The position numbers and the translations under genes were made by a program. Of a stretch of DNA of 64,000 nt, positions 1 through 10,025 are shown piece by piece. Source of the DNA: Luidia sarsii (lineage: Eukaryota; Echinodermata; Asteroidea; Paxillosida; Luidiidae); the NCBI GenBank assembly GCA_949987565.1, contig OX465114.1, forward strand, positions 9,094,188 to 9,158,187. The letters are read 5' to 3'. The notes beneath the pieces were generated by a model. It ran no database searches, was not told where the DNA came from, and worked only from the letters and a program-made list of their open reading frames with translations. How positions within the stretch are numbered: position 1 is the first letter of the stretch; the number at the start of each line of letters is the position of its first letter.

Positions 1-385
1 TTGGTAATAACGTTAAATATATTAGAGACATACATTCATAATAATAATAATAATAATAACTAATAACATTTCATCAGGCATAACGACACTCATCAAAAGT
101 GTTATACTTCAAAAGTCTTGTCTAAAAGTAAAATAAGGTTGAAAACTACTTAACTGACTGCAATTGCGGCAATATGAAAACCTCATAAATGTAGACGTCC
201 TGACATTTAATTAAACCTTCCATACCCATTTTCCAAGGGACTTCGATAAATATCATTATCTTGCATTCATCTTTGCATTATCACGTCGAGTAAGGGCAAA
301 ACCTCATTGAATTACATTCTCCTGGACGCAAACAAAATGTTATATCTATATCTCGCATTTGTTATTACGAGCGCTTGATGTATCC

Positions 386-438
386 ATCCAAGCAGGACCT
401 TTCCAGAAGAAAGGTTCTCAGAAAGGTTCTGCTTGGAT
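386..438. repeat. Hairpin repeat upstream of the fucosyltransferase gene
   Basis: ATCCAAGCAGGACCTTTC (386-403) pairs with GAAAGGTTCTGCTTGGAT (421-438), and the motif GATCGAAACGTCAG follows. A related hairpin lies downstream of the gene in opposite orientation (2829-2877). The pair recurs in every unit. It sits in intron 1 of the gene model. It looks like a short foldback or MITE-type repeat, and no function can be read from the sequence. Confidence 0.6.
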
Positions 439-578
439 CGAAACGTCAGTCACTCGGAAACTTGAGTAGATTTCAGGTTTGCAACTTGTTTGGGTGTAAA
501 TTGCTGTAGAGTTTTGATTATTGGTGCAGGATTTGCTTTCAAATTTCCTTACTTCAATGAATTTGTTAACTCTTGCAG

Positions 579-635
579 ATCCTGTTATTCTGTCTCCTCG
601 TAAAGATTGTTACCACAGCAACAATGGATATAACG
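579..635 (+). CDS. Fucosyltransferase gene 1, exon 2 (5'UTR and codons 1-4)
   Basis: A pyrimidine-rich acceptor ending CTCTTGCAG precedes 579 and a donor GTAGGT follows 635. The only ATG starts at 624 and reads M-D-I-T exactly to the donor in phase 0. The acceptor GTCCACAG before 1499 also leaves phase 0, giving MDIT joined to KTFLYVMAV, a short cytosolic tail directly before the membrane anchor. The exon is unchanged in all seven units. It is inferred from splice signals and phase, not from transcripts. Confidence 0.65.
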
Positions 636-1498
636 GTAGGTCATGTCCACTTTGATAAAAAAAACTGAGGAAAGCAAACATATCGTTTGTGTTGCAACTC
701 ACCGGTAGAGGGCACTATACATCGAAAGCCTCAAAGTATGGGTTTGTTTGGCATGTGACGTGACGCGTGTTCAAATTTGCCAGTGGCATAATTATAGAGC
801 TCTACGAATACCGTTAGGTGTTTTTTTGGCGACTGTTCTTGAATTTGTTCTAGTAGGCTAATGAGTGGCTAATCAGATTCACGATGAATGTCGTGCTATC
901 TAATGGGCACTGTACAGATATTTTGTACGTTGACTCTATACAACCACGCAGGTCCAACTATGACCCAATCCATGTGTGGTCCAACGCCAGACCTAAATCT
1001 TGAGATGGATGGCTCTATGTATATAACCTACCGACGGACACCAAAATAAAATGCCACGGAGGCTGGCATCTTTACAAAAGTATTACCAGTCGCAAAAACA
1101 AATTAATGATTAGACGGAAACAGAAAACACTACTAGTCGCAAAAATATTCACGACCCGTCGAAAAAACCCAATTTGCGACCAGACTTAAACAGTCTGTTT
1201 CTGTCCATTCAGGGCCACCGTACTTTACAGTGCCACAGCTACAGGTATTATTTTATGAACGCGTTTTGGTCACAGTTTCTATGAAAATACCTTTTACTAA
1301 GCAGCACAGCAAACCTTCAAGTCCAGCGATAAACCGTTATCTGTGCTCTCCGTTTTCTAGGAGACAATCGGGCAAAGCACTGAGAATCAACGTAAATAAT
1401 ACCAGTATAGTAATTGACAATCTCATTTATTTAGATTTTCATTAAGGGGAAAATTATATTATAATCTACATATGGTTTTGATTGTTATTCGTCCACAG

Positions 1499-2788
1499 AA
1501 GACGTTCCTCTATGTGATGGCTGTTTTCTGTCTCTTTGCGATCACCTTGATGCTGATAACTTCTACCGGAATCGAGTCTTACATCGGAATCAGCCTTGCT
1601 GAAGTGACCCCTCACCGGCTACCGCAGTACGCAGTTGGCGTCACGCGCGCAAAAATGAATCGAACACGGACAACGCATGCGCGCGGTGACGTCATCGATG
1701 CGAATAGGTCACGCACAGCGACCCAGCAGCGAAGCGGTCGCTGCAGATACAAGATTCAAGTGTACGATGTCCCGGAATGTCTTCCGAAGAAAGCGTGGCG
1801 ATGTGTCACGAGGCAGGTGATCGGGAAGCCACTCGAATGGACAAACGTAACATGCGCAGACTACGATTGCGACGTTCAGCTCATACTTTCACCTGATAAG
1901 AAATATCCCGGCACGGACGCTGTGGTGTTCCACTTCCTGTCGTTTCTGATTCCTAGCCCTATCCCAAGAGCAGACATGAATCCCAACCAGGCCTGGATTT
2001 ATTACAGCGTGGAGTCCCCGTACTCCAATTCCCAAGAGGGCAGTCGGCTTGGTGACTTACCCGTCCATGCCACGTGGACATACCACCGCGCTTCTGAAGT
2101 CTACTTCCCGTATGGCCAGTACAAGCCGGGAAAAGCTATGGCCAACCGCACCAGGTCCGTGGAAGATTGGCTGAAGAGTAAGACAAAACTCGTCGCCTGG
2201 ATGGCTAGCAACTGCGGCTTCACAACTTGGCCGAGAATGCGGTTTGTGACGGAGCTGAAGAAGCACATTCCGGTCGATGCGTACGGCCGATGCGGTAATC
2301 TGACCTGCAGCCGTAAGGACACGGCGAATTGTTTACGCAAGTACAAATTCTACTTGTCATTCGAGAATACTGAAACCGGTGAATACATTACTGAAAAAGT
2401 CTGGCGAAAGGCTCTGTTGGAAGGCGTGGTTCCGATCGTGTACGGTCCTAGGAGACGAGACTATGAGGAGCTCTTACCCCCAAACTCTTTTATATACCTG
2501 GGCGATTTCAAGAGTATTAAGGATCTTGCAGAGTACTTGCGAATGTTAGACTCAAAACCAGAGCTATACGTTAAATATTTAGAATGGCAATACAAAGGTA
2601 GCGTGGAAGCAGGTATGAATCACCGACCGACGAGATTCTGCGAAGTTATTCCAGTGATTGAAAAAGTCAAGAGAGGGGAGATGAAACGATTCCCTGTGAA
2701 GACGAGTAAATTCTATTCATCTCTCAGGAAGAGAAAGAAATCAAGCAATTCAAGCTTTGGACTTGGCAACTGGATTCCTTGGTGTTAG
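1499..2788 (+). CDS. GT10 alpha-1,3-fucosyltransferase 1 (class A), main coding exon
   Basis: The protein is a type II Golgi enzyme that transfers fucose from GDP-fucose to N-acetylglucosamine-type acceptors in alpha-1,3 linkage. The open frame begins at ATG 1472 (438 aa), but 1472-1498 looks like the end of an intron. With exon 2 the protein is 433 aa, the usual FUT size. Numbering below counts from 1472: membrane anchor about 11-31, a basic stem about 45-90, then the catalytic region. Family landmarks are NQAWIYYSVESPYSN (172-186), AWMASNC (242-248), VDAYGRCGN (268-276), and the donor-site core KFYLSFENTETGEYITEKVW (292-311) followed by GVVPIVYGP. There are six N-glycosylation sequons (N63, N78, N125, N225, N276, N426). 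This copy has F297 in the core motif where the other six have I, and K61 where the others have E. Exon 1 lies left of the window. The exact linkage made is not known. Confidence 0.93.
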   Translation, partial: KTFLYVMAVFCLFAITLMLITSTGIESYIGISLAEVTPHRLPQYAVGVTRAKMNRTRTTHARGDVIDANRSRTATQQRSGRCRYKIQVYDVPECLPKKAWRCVTRQVIGKPLEWTNVTCADYDCDVQLILSPDKKYPGTDAVVFHFLSFLIPSPIPRADMNPNQAWIYYSVESPYSNSQEGSRLGDLPVHATWTYHRASEVYFPYGQYKPGKAMANRTRSVEDWLKSKTKLVAWMASNCGFTTWPRMRFVTELKKHIPVDAYGRCGNLTCSRKDTANCLRKYKFYLSFENTETGEYITEKVWRKALLEGVVPIVYGPRRRDYEELLPPNSFIYLGDFKSIKDLAEYLRMLDSKPELYVKYLEWQYKGSVEAGMNHRPTRFCEVIPVIEKVKRGEMKRFPVKTSKFYSSLRKRKKSSNSSFGLGNWIPWC

Positions 2789-4583
2789 TTTGCAATGCAT
2801 TGTCCACAAATTGAAGGCCTGACGTTTCGATCCTAGCAGGACCCTTTGAAAAGCAGAGGGAGGTCCTGCTGGGATCGGAAAGTTTTAATTCTGCGTCGAT
2901 CCTGAGTCGGGACCGAAAATACTCGCAAGGGGAATGCCTGCTCTCATACCCTTGCCATTGCTCTGATATGGCATTTACAGATCATCATCATCAGCATTAG
3001 TATAGCGTACAGGCAAAAAGAAGTAGGCCTTATAGCTTTAGTGAAGATGTTGGCTCGGTTACTATATGGATTAACAATGAGGCCAACTTCCTGACCCTGG
3101 CGTCAAGGTGCTTAGTCCATTATTCACAGGGGAACAATTCATTAGAACAATTCTGGCAGAAAACAAAAAAAGGGGGGGGGGGGGGGGGTCACCAATATCC
3201 ATGACCTCTACACTACGTGGAGCTTTTAACGCAGCGCCCAGAAGGTTCGCTGATTTGCAAAGTGAGGTCTAATCACGCCTTGGAATTGAAGTTGGAGGTT
3301 AATGGTCGTGCAATCTTAGCAGCAGTACCAGTGCACATTATTATGCAGCTCGATTTGAGGCAGAGAATTCAGGACACTGATTGCGTAGCGCTGCAAAAAA
3401 CTGTACACAACTTGTATCCTGCTTGCGCGTGTTTACCAATGAGTTAATTTTCTGCCTCAAACCGTGCAGGGTATACCAGGGCACGATCATTGACGTGTAT
3501 ATACTGCTTAGAGCGTACGCTTCAGTTGGTAATTTCTAGACAACATCACAGATCCTGGCAAAAAGTACACACGATTTACTAGAAATTCAAGTTTTCCTAC
3601 ATGTGTCTTCCTTACGTGTAGCGAACGAGATATCCATGCCGTGTGCACGTTTAGCGGATACCAAGTAGAGTATGACGTCATAATTGATGACACATCCGTT
3701 ACATCACCTTCGTCACACCGACCGTTTCGTTCGCTTGCGAAAACTTTCTATCAATTTTGTGACTTTCAAGTAACTCTATAAGCAGGGCGTGCACAATGAC
3801 TGTAAATGATTATAGGTTTAAATTGTCATCTAAAACGTTCATATGAATGGATTGCATCTTTATGGATTTGTCAACGTTGTTTTGTTTATCATATCAAAAG
3901 GCATATGTTGGTAGCAGGTTGACTCGGTAGAGCATTGATATTTAGTTAGAATGGGAATACCAAATATCGGCGTTTTGATTGGCATTAGTAGGGATAATGA
4001 TTATTGGAGATGTTTACACCTTAATACATGTACAAAGAGTTACTTCTATTTGATTTGTTGGTTGGGATTGTGATTGGAGGTTCAAATGGTACATTCAGAA
4101 TTTTACTTCATTAGATGCATGGCTGTGATGATAAATAAATTGTATGGTATTGGTACTGATAAACCAAGTGTAACTTTGTCTTGAAAGGGAGCCCATGAGT
4201 AAAATAGTACCAATGTTCATTCTGATATTATGGTTGGTGGTTGACTTTGTGGTTGTGGTTGTTGATGTATTAATGGTTGTAGTCGCGGTTGTCCTGATTC
4301 AAGATATGAACCACACAGCACAATATGAGATATTTCTGTTTACACAACACGTTTGCTTTTTATTGCCGAACAATTCGTCACGGTTTTCACGAAGAGACTA
4401 ATTTGTCCATGGTGAGTAAAAGTAAACTTTCGAGAAAATCGCCTTTGAAACTTGGTCAATTTTAAAAACATTTACTTTTTATCGATTAACTTTCAACCTT
4501 GCCAATTGTACACATTGTGTAAAAGCAGGAGTCCCAGGCTTTCATTTAACGTGATGTTTTCTACTCTACAATCAGTTAATTTT
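2789..4583. other. 3' spacer of U1, no protein gene seen
   Basis: This stretch is probably 3'UTR and intergenic DNA. It contains a hairpin at 2829-2877 (GATCCTAGCAGGACC against GGTCCTGCTGGGATC), a G-run at 3172-3188 whose length differs in every unit, and a possible polyadenylation signal AATAAA at 4134-4139. Short frames at 3217-3447 and 4195-4401 have no family likeness. The latter is frameshifted by a 4-bp insertion in U3 and U7, so it is not maintained as coding. Confidence 0.6.
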
Positions 4584-4722
4584 GGGAGGGGGAGGGGAGG
4601 GAGGGGAGGGAGGGGAGGGAGGGGGAGGGGGAGGCAGGGGAGGGAGGGGGGGAGGGGAGGGGGGATGGAGGGGGAGGGAGGGTAGGGAGGGGGAGGGGGA
4701 GGGAGGGAGAGGGAGGGAGAGG
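4584..4722 (+). repeat. Polypurine G3-5A tract, U1
   Basis: This is an almost pure G/A strand made of GGGA, GGGGA and GGGGGA runs, 139 bp long here. Runs of three or more G at short spacing predict G-quadruplexes, and the purine/pyrimidine bias predicts triplex DNA. It lies about 500-600 bp upstream of the TATA-like box of the next gene. Frames through it encode only Gly/Arg/Glu or Pro/Leu/Ser runs and are not genes. Confidence 0.9.
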
Positions 4723-5214
4723 ACCAACCCAAATTACGCGGTGCACGAGGCTTGCATTTCCTCTGTAGCATTCTCATACGGTAGTGCCGTAATTTTCGTA
4801 ATATAAACTGCAGCTTTGCACATTGATTTTGGAAAAGCTTTTTCAAAACAGGTATAGGTCTCGATTTCTGCACGGCTTCGTAAATTTCCTACCGTAGTCA
4901 CACAACATGTACGTATCACTTCGCCAGTGGAACACGAACTTTACATTGGGAAAAAAAACATTCACGGAAACTACTGACCCGTAGTACTGTTGAAGTACTG
5001 CATTATTGTTATTATAATTTCATTATGTATCACGGTCTGTCTCCCTCAACAGACCCCTCTGGTCGCTCGCTCGCTCGGGGCTTGCATGTGGTGGGTAAAC
5101 AAATCTCTACTTGTTCCTTCATAAAAAGGAGGAAACTGCTCAGTACTGTTGTGACGCTGCCTTATTGTTATTATAATTTAAATAATCTTTCGACCTTTGC
5201 AGAAGGCGAGCTGG

Positions 5215-5318
5215 TATATAATAACGTAGCTTAGAAAACACACGATAGTCTGGTCGCTCGATTTCACTGTCTGTACGGCGAGGTACTTTTTTCACTGGAT
5301 TGGGCATGCAAGGTGAAT
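5215..5318 (+). promoter_or_regulatory. TATA-like box and 5' part of exon 1 of gene 2, cut off by transposon copy 1
   Basis: TATATAATA at 5215-5223 is the best core-promoter candidate upstream of the GTGAGT donor at 13460. If transcription starts about 30 bp downstream, the 5' exon of gene 2 begins near 5245 and is split by the transposon at 5319. Conserved in all units. No transcript data, so the start site is an inference. Confidence 0.35.
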
Positions 5319-5383
5319 GGACCTTTCCCATGAAATATGCTAATTTGCGCGCGCATGCGCAAATACACCACTGGTGGGCAAGA
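5319..5383 (+). repeat. Left terminal inverted repeat, transposon copy 1
   Basis: The outer 65 bp match the right end exactly in inverted orientation. Similarity continues inwards, with an indel, as far as the YqaJ start codon (shared parts include GTGTTGTGTTTACATCC and CAGCTGTTCCGGG). Inside lie small palindromes, GCGCATGCGC and CCACTGGTGG, possible transposase binding sites. Confidence 0.92.
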
Positions 5384-5474
5384 CACTTTGCGTGACGTGA
5401 CGTGTGTTGTGTTTACATCCGGCAGCTGTTCCGGGTTTTTTTCTTGAGCTGCTGCGGTTTGACATTCGTTGGCC

Positions 5475-8400
5475 ATGAGCAAAATCACCAAATTTAAGGA
5501 AAACGATTTAAAAAAATTGTTACTTCCCGAGCTTAGGACGCTAGCAACTCAGTTTGGTTGTGAGGAAAAGGTTGCGAAGTCCCGCAAAAAGGCAATTTTA
5601 ATACAGTTTTTATTGACCTTCAATACGCTGAAGTGCAGTTCCACTTCCAGCTGCAGTTCCCTGCAACCGCCGACGAAAGTAGTCAAGCCTACCGCCAGTT
5701 GGCCAGAGGAGTATACATACCTTGATGAGGGAAGTGTGTGTGTCATCCCACAGCTGACTTTTTCATCTATATATGAATATTGCACCGTAAAAACGGAGAC
5801 GAAAACGTCTTTCAAATCGTTTGATCGGGCGATAAAACATGTCGATGCTGGAGATGTTCACGGTATTAAATTCCGCAAGGGACACGAGGTGGGTGAATTT
5901 ATTTTAATGCCTCTTTGTTTCACTGCCATAAATTTCTTATTGATCTTCGTTTTGCAATTGCCCTAAGCTGACATTTTTATAAGATAAGTGTTTTTTTATT
6001 GCTTCAATGGCTTAATACTAATTTAATAGTAATACTAAATATACTACAGGGTTAATGCTGAATCGATCATAAAACAGTAATGTTCTAATAAAATTAACTT
6101 TTCTTTCACAAACAGGATGGTGACGATGTTATCTATTTTTACTGCAAAGTGTATGCCTCCCAGAGGGCCAAGGAGTACAGTGTCAAAGTTTGCATGCTGG
6201 AGCAGGGTGTGATTATTGACAGCACATGTCAGTGTCCAGTAGGGTAAGTAACCGAAACTAAAATAGGAACAAGGCCTAACATTAATGATGACGCAGGGTA
6301 GATCAAGAGGGGACATGGGTTGGACACCACCTCTTCCTTCAGAAATTAGTATCATCAGCAAACATTTAGTTAATGTCCTTATTAGGCAGTAGAGCACTAA
6401 AGTGCTTTGTATTTCCAGGAAAATGTAGGGCAGTTGGTACAACCATGGAGGAATAAGTTATTCCTCCATGGTACAACGTACGTGTTACAGTAGATGGCAT
6501 AAATTACCATTTGCTGCTGCTAAATATACTAATTATTCATACCCCTTCATGTCTCAACTTGAATTTGTCTGCCTCGTTTCAACTGAGATATGATTTAACA
6601 AGATCAAAGCATACCTCAGTGTAGTTGTGCTCAACCAGATTTGTATCATTTATGAGATAAAAAGAACTTCCTACTGATTTTCAATAAAAAATAAACCATT
6701 GACCGTCTATACATTGTTATTTACTTGTTTTATTTACATTTACAGTCTTGCATCAAAGTGCAGCCATGTCGGTGCACTGTTGTTCTCCTTGGAAGACATC
6801 CAGAGACATGGATGCCAACTTTCCAAAACTTCAAGAAAGTCACGATGGAATGTACCACGGGCAAAGAACCTTGAGATGAAGCCATTGGATGATATCCAGG
6901 TTTCCAATGCCCATTTTGATGCAGGTGCTAATCTTAGAGATAATGTTTTGATAACACTTAAAATACATGGACTACATCAGTACACGCCTATCTTTACACC
7001 TACTGATGATAATGATGACGATGCTTATCATATACAGTGTATAATTCAGACGTTAGTGACTTTAACCAAAAAATCCGAAAGTAGAACAGCCTACTTTAAG
7101 TTTACATCTCAAGTACGAGATAGCCATCCTGACCACTACTTATTACACATTGCCCATGCAGAAGTTTATACTTCTTGATTTTTACGTGGCAGAATTCACA
7201 GCTGGACATACTTAGGCCTAGGCTAGAAGTACTACTACACTGTACTAGATTAAACTAAATCAAGGTCAAAAGGAAGAATAGCTCCATTCTTGAGCCTTGA
7301 GTAGTCATTAAAAAAAAGAAACACGTACTGTCATTACTTTGTCCTCCAGCATGTTCTGCATGTGTGGTTATAAAGACTAAAAGAGCCTAAATTTATGGCA
7401 ATGAATCAAAGAAATTTGATTCTAGTAGAAATACATCCTCAGTGTATGACCCAATAACCATGACTTCCTTTCAGTCATTCATCAAAATAAATCCATCACA
7501 ATCATACCTGTAACTGTAAGGAAAGAGGAAAGAGGAGCACTGCTTGAGCTGTGGTATGGAGTTGTTTCTCTTTTCCAACATGGAGTCAGAATGACACATA
7601 CTGTACATACACTGTATGCACAATGTACTGTACATGTACAATGTGTACACTGTACATGTACATGTACATGTATGTGTACAGTACACATTGAAAACACAGG
7701 CTTCCAACAGTGTCCCACCAGTGCAGGGGGCATTGTGATACATTTTGTAACATTTCCCTGGAACCTCTCTGGCTGTTGATAAACATAACAACAGTGGCAG
7801 GCAGGAGTTACAGAAATAGAAAACAAAAAAAGGGGGCTCAATTTTGTTTTAAGGTCTCTGGATTATGTGACCTCAACACTATAATTTTTTTTTTTACTCT
7901 TGTTTCAAATGTATTTCTTGTTGTAATTTCTTAAATACAGAGGAATCAGAAGATGAGGTGACAAAGTGTGAATTCGACCCACGGCATCCCTCTGATCAGT
8001 CACTATCACACCCTGATGAGTTAAGGACATCAGTGCAAAACTTGTTGGATGTGTTTCCTGGTTCAGGCTTAGGCCATGGATGGGGAATATCTGCTCGTCC
8101 CCCTTTTCCGGCTGTTGAAGTTGAAGTTTCAACCACCATGACACATAGTAAGTACATTTACAGTAGTTGTACACAGATATTCATTGTAGAATGAATTTTG
8201 CTCTTTGCTTGGTTACATATAATGAAAGGAATGTTGAGAACTGATTGGAAAATATGATCATTACAAACCTTTTTTAGGTTTATAATTTAGACTCTAAAAT
8301 GACAGTGTTTTCAGTTCATGATTCATGAGTGTTTTGTCCTCTGGTTATATTTCTTCAGGTAATTTTAATCTTCTTAAGTCACTGCATAACAACTTGACTA

Positions 8401-9146
8401 ATGACGAGGTGAGGAGCAAGGCCGAGGCATTGTTTCCTCACATCAAGGTCAGCCAAGAGGAAGCAGACTACATCGAGATGAAAACAAGAGGGCAAGCACG
8501 TAACTCTTCATGGAACATGTTCCGGGCAGGTCGAATAACAGCATCCAACATAAAACGAGCAGTGAACACTAAATTAACCAATCCATCTATAAGCATGGTA
8601 AGAACAATCTGCTATCCCATTGATCAGCCTTCACTCCAAACACCAAGCATAAAGTGGGGAAATACACATGAAGCAGCAGCTAGATCCAAATATATTTGGC
8701 AACAGAAGCACCATCATGAGGGATTCAGAGTAACTACTTGTGGCTTAATAGTGCACCCTGACTTTCCTTATCTTGGGGCTTCTCCTGATGGTAAGGTTGT
8801 TTGTGAGTGTTGTGGGGCAGGTGTGTTGGAAGTCAAGTGTCCTTATACAATCAGAGAGAAAAATGTTAGTAATGAAGTTCAATTTTTGAAGAGTGAAGAT
8901 AAAGGAGTGGTTCTTGACAAGACTCATCCCTATTACTATCAAATTCAAACTCAAATGTTCTTGTCTAATTGCCAGTATTGTGACTTTGTTGTGTTCACCT
9001 TGAATGATTTGTTTGTTGAAAGAGTCAAAAGAGATGACATGTTTTGCAAGGTTATGATTGAAAAGGCAACATGTACATTCAGACAAGTAATTCTGCCTGA
9101 ACTGCTTGGCCAAGTCTTTACACGATCTAGCACTTTAGAAGAATAA
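5475..9146 (+). CDS. SAP-like/SWIM/YqaJ nuclease protein of the transposon, copy 1 (5 exons)
   Basis: Proposed exons are 5475-5888, 6116-6243, 6746-6924, 7941-8147 and 8359-9146. All splice signals are GT-AG, all phases agree, and the sum is 1716 nt (571 aa plus stop). The start is ATG 5475, 156 bp from the element end; an in-frame TTG six bases upstream is not needed. Domains in order: a SAP-like helix pair about 7-48 (LLLPELRTLATQFG), a SWIM zinc finger about 178-190 (CQCPVGLASKCSH), and a YqaJ/lambda-exonuclease-type PD-(D/E)xK domain about 360-510. The nuclease domain shows D453 in ASPDG, E467-x-K469 in LEVKCPY, then YYYQIQTQ. In ISL2EU elements such a nuclease accompanies the transposase; its role in transposition is unproven. 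The exon 3 donor (CAG|GTGCTA) is the least certain junction. Confidence 0.8.
6116..6924 (+). CDS. YqaJ gene exons 2-3, carrying the SWIM finger
   Basis: Exon 2 (6116-6243) ends in CQCPVG with donor GTAAGT. Exon 3 (6746-6924) begins after TTTACAG and supplies LASKCSH. Only the spliced product shows the full C-x-C-x7-C-x-H SWIM pattern, followed by the typical hydrophobic VGALLFSLE helix and SRWNVPR. SWIM fingers bind DNA or proteins. Intron 2 contains a 28-bp perfect hairpin near 6445. Confidence 0.75.
6443..6473. repeat. Small perfect hairpin in YqaJ intron 2
   Basis: CCATGGAGGAATAA pairs with TTATTCCTCCATGG with almost no loop, and TACAAC flanks both sides as a direct repeat. It may be a tiny foldback insertion or a replication-slippage palindrome. 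It is present unchanged in transposon copy 2 (offset 25720). Confidence 0.6.
7590..7690. repeat. GTACAT/TGTACA palindromic microsatellite in YqaJ intron 3
   Basis: Repeats of TGTACATGTACA and ACATGTACATG fill this part of the intron between exons 3 and 4. Because the motif is self-complementary, several frames stay open on both strands; these frames are not genes. Confidence 0.85.
8359..9146 (+). CDS. YqaJ gene exon 5, nuclease domain
   Basis: The exon begins after TTTCTTCAG and joins exon 4 in phase 1, forming a Ser codon. The YqaJ landmarks are SSWNMFRAGRITASN, SIKWGNTHEAAARSKY, the acidic Asp in ASPDG and the E-x-K in LEVKCPY, then the helix HPYYYQIQTQMF. These give the PD-(D/E)xK metal-binding residues, so catalysis is possible. 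Stop TAA at 9144-9146, with AATAAA at about 9233. Copy 2 differs by one residue (Pro to Ser in TNPSISM). Confidence 0.9.
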
Positions 9147-10025
9147 ATTTAAGAAGCCTCAGGATCAGAGCAGCCTTAAACAACTTCAGGGTTGAAAACG
9201 AATGCCTGGCTACATATTTTGAATATCTATTTAAATAAAGGACACTGTTTTTGCATATAACAGAGATAATTTATTGAAGGCTACAGATGTACAAAATCTA
9301 TTTAACATTTGAGCATATATATTATATATTTTTATATATTATTATTATTATATATAAATATATATTATTACATGTTGTACAGTCATAAATAATAATTATT
9401 GTCATTAAAATATTTCTTCTTATATTAATTTATGAAACATAAGAGCAATAAAAGGCCAACATAATACACTTCAGCAGTATGTACTGCACTCGGCTATAGT
9501 CATTTCTTGCATTATGGTGGCTTTATACTCATACTCAAATAAAAAACAAGGGAGGCCATTTATTGTGTTTATGCCACAGCCAACAATAAAGAAAACTGGA
9601 GCTTCGAAGCAACTGCCAATTTTGTACCTAGGAAAATAGACCCCAAAAGAGCAGCTTTTTGAATCACATGAGTTTGGCCTACTGGAAAAGCCTTAACTTT
9701 CCTCATTTTTGGTGACGGACAAGAGCAGGAAACCAACTGTAAGATACGAAGTCTGAGATCGTTATACGGAGTTGTTTTCATCGTGCGATGTGAGTTAGAA
9801 GGCTAAGCGCCGAAAACGTGTACCGTCGAAAACGGGGGTTCCCACGATACTCATGACCTATCACTGCCACAACCACAACCACACCCAATTTCGCAGTCAA
9901 AACAGGACACTGAAAGGACACTCCCAACTTGTCAAGACTCGAGACAATATCTACAATATGCATCTCATTTGGCTGAACTATATTTTGGAACTTGTCGGTC
10001 TGTAGAGCAATAGGCTACACATTAA
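9147..10025. other. Convergent 3' region between the two transposon genes
   Basis: This region is AT-rich, with a TATATAT/ATTATT stretch at 9318-9400. It probably holds both 3'UTRs: AATAAA on the + strand near 9233, and TTTATT (AATAAA on the - strand) near 9271. I see no further coding exon. The minus frames at 9569-9781 and 9778-9963 are unsupported. Confidence 0.55.

Noticed and set aside
1230..1445. 71-codon frame upstream of each fucosyltransferase
   Set aside because: Starts with GTG, lies in the proposed intron 2, and is disrupted by a stop in U3 (AAGTAGCAC).
4195..4401. 68-codon hydrophobic frame with a Val-rich segment
   Set aside because: Produced by a GTTGTGG-rich stretch; a 4-bp insertion in U3 and U7 breaks it, so it is not kept as coding.
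4493..4873. Pro/Leu- and Gly/Arg-rich frames on both strands of the polypurine tract
   Set aside because: Pure consequence of low-complexity G/A sequence; lengths change with every unit.
6044..6442. 132-codon minus-strand frame across YqaJ exon 2
   Set aside because: Antisense to a spliced exon with clear SWIM cysteines; no domain likeness.
6925..7178. Extension of the exon 3 frame to 7178
   Set aside because: Could be a terminal exon, but only a donor at 6925 joins exon 4 in phase and leads on to the nuclease domain. Kept as intron, with some doubt.
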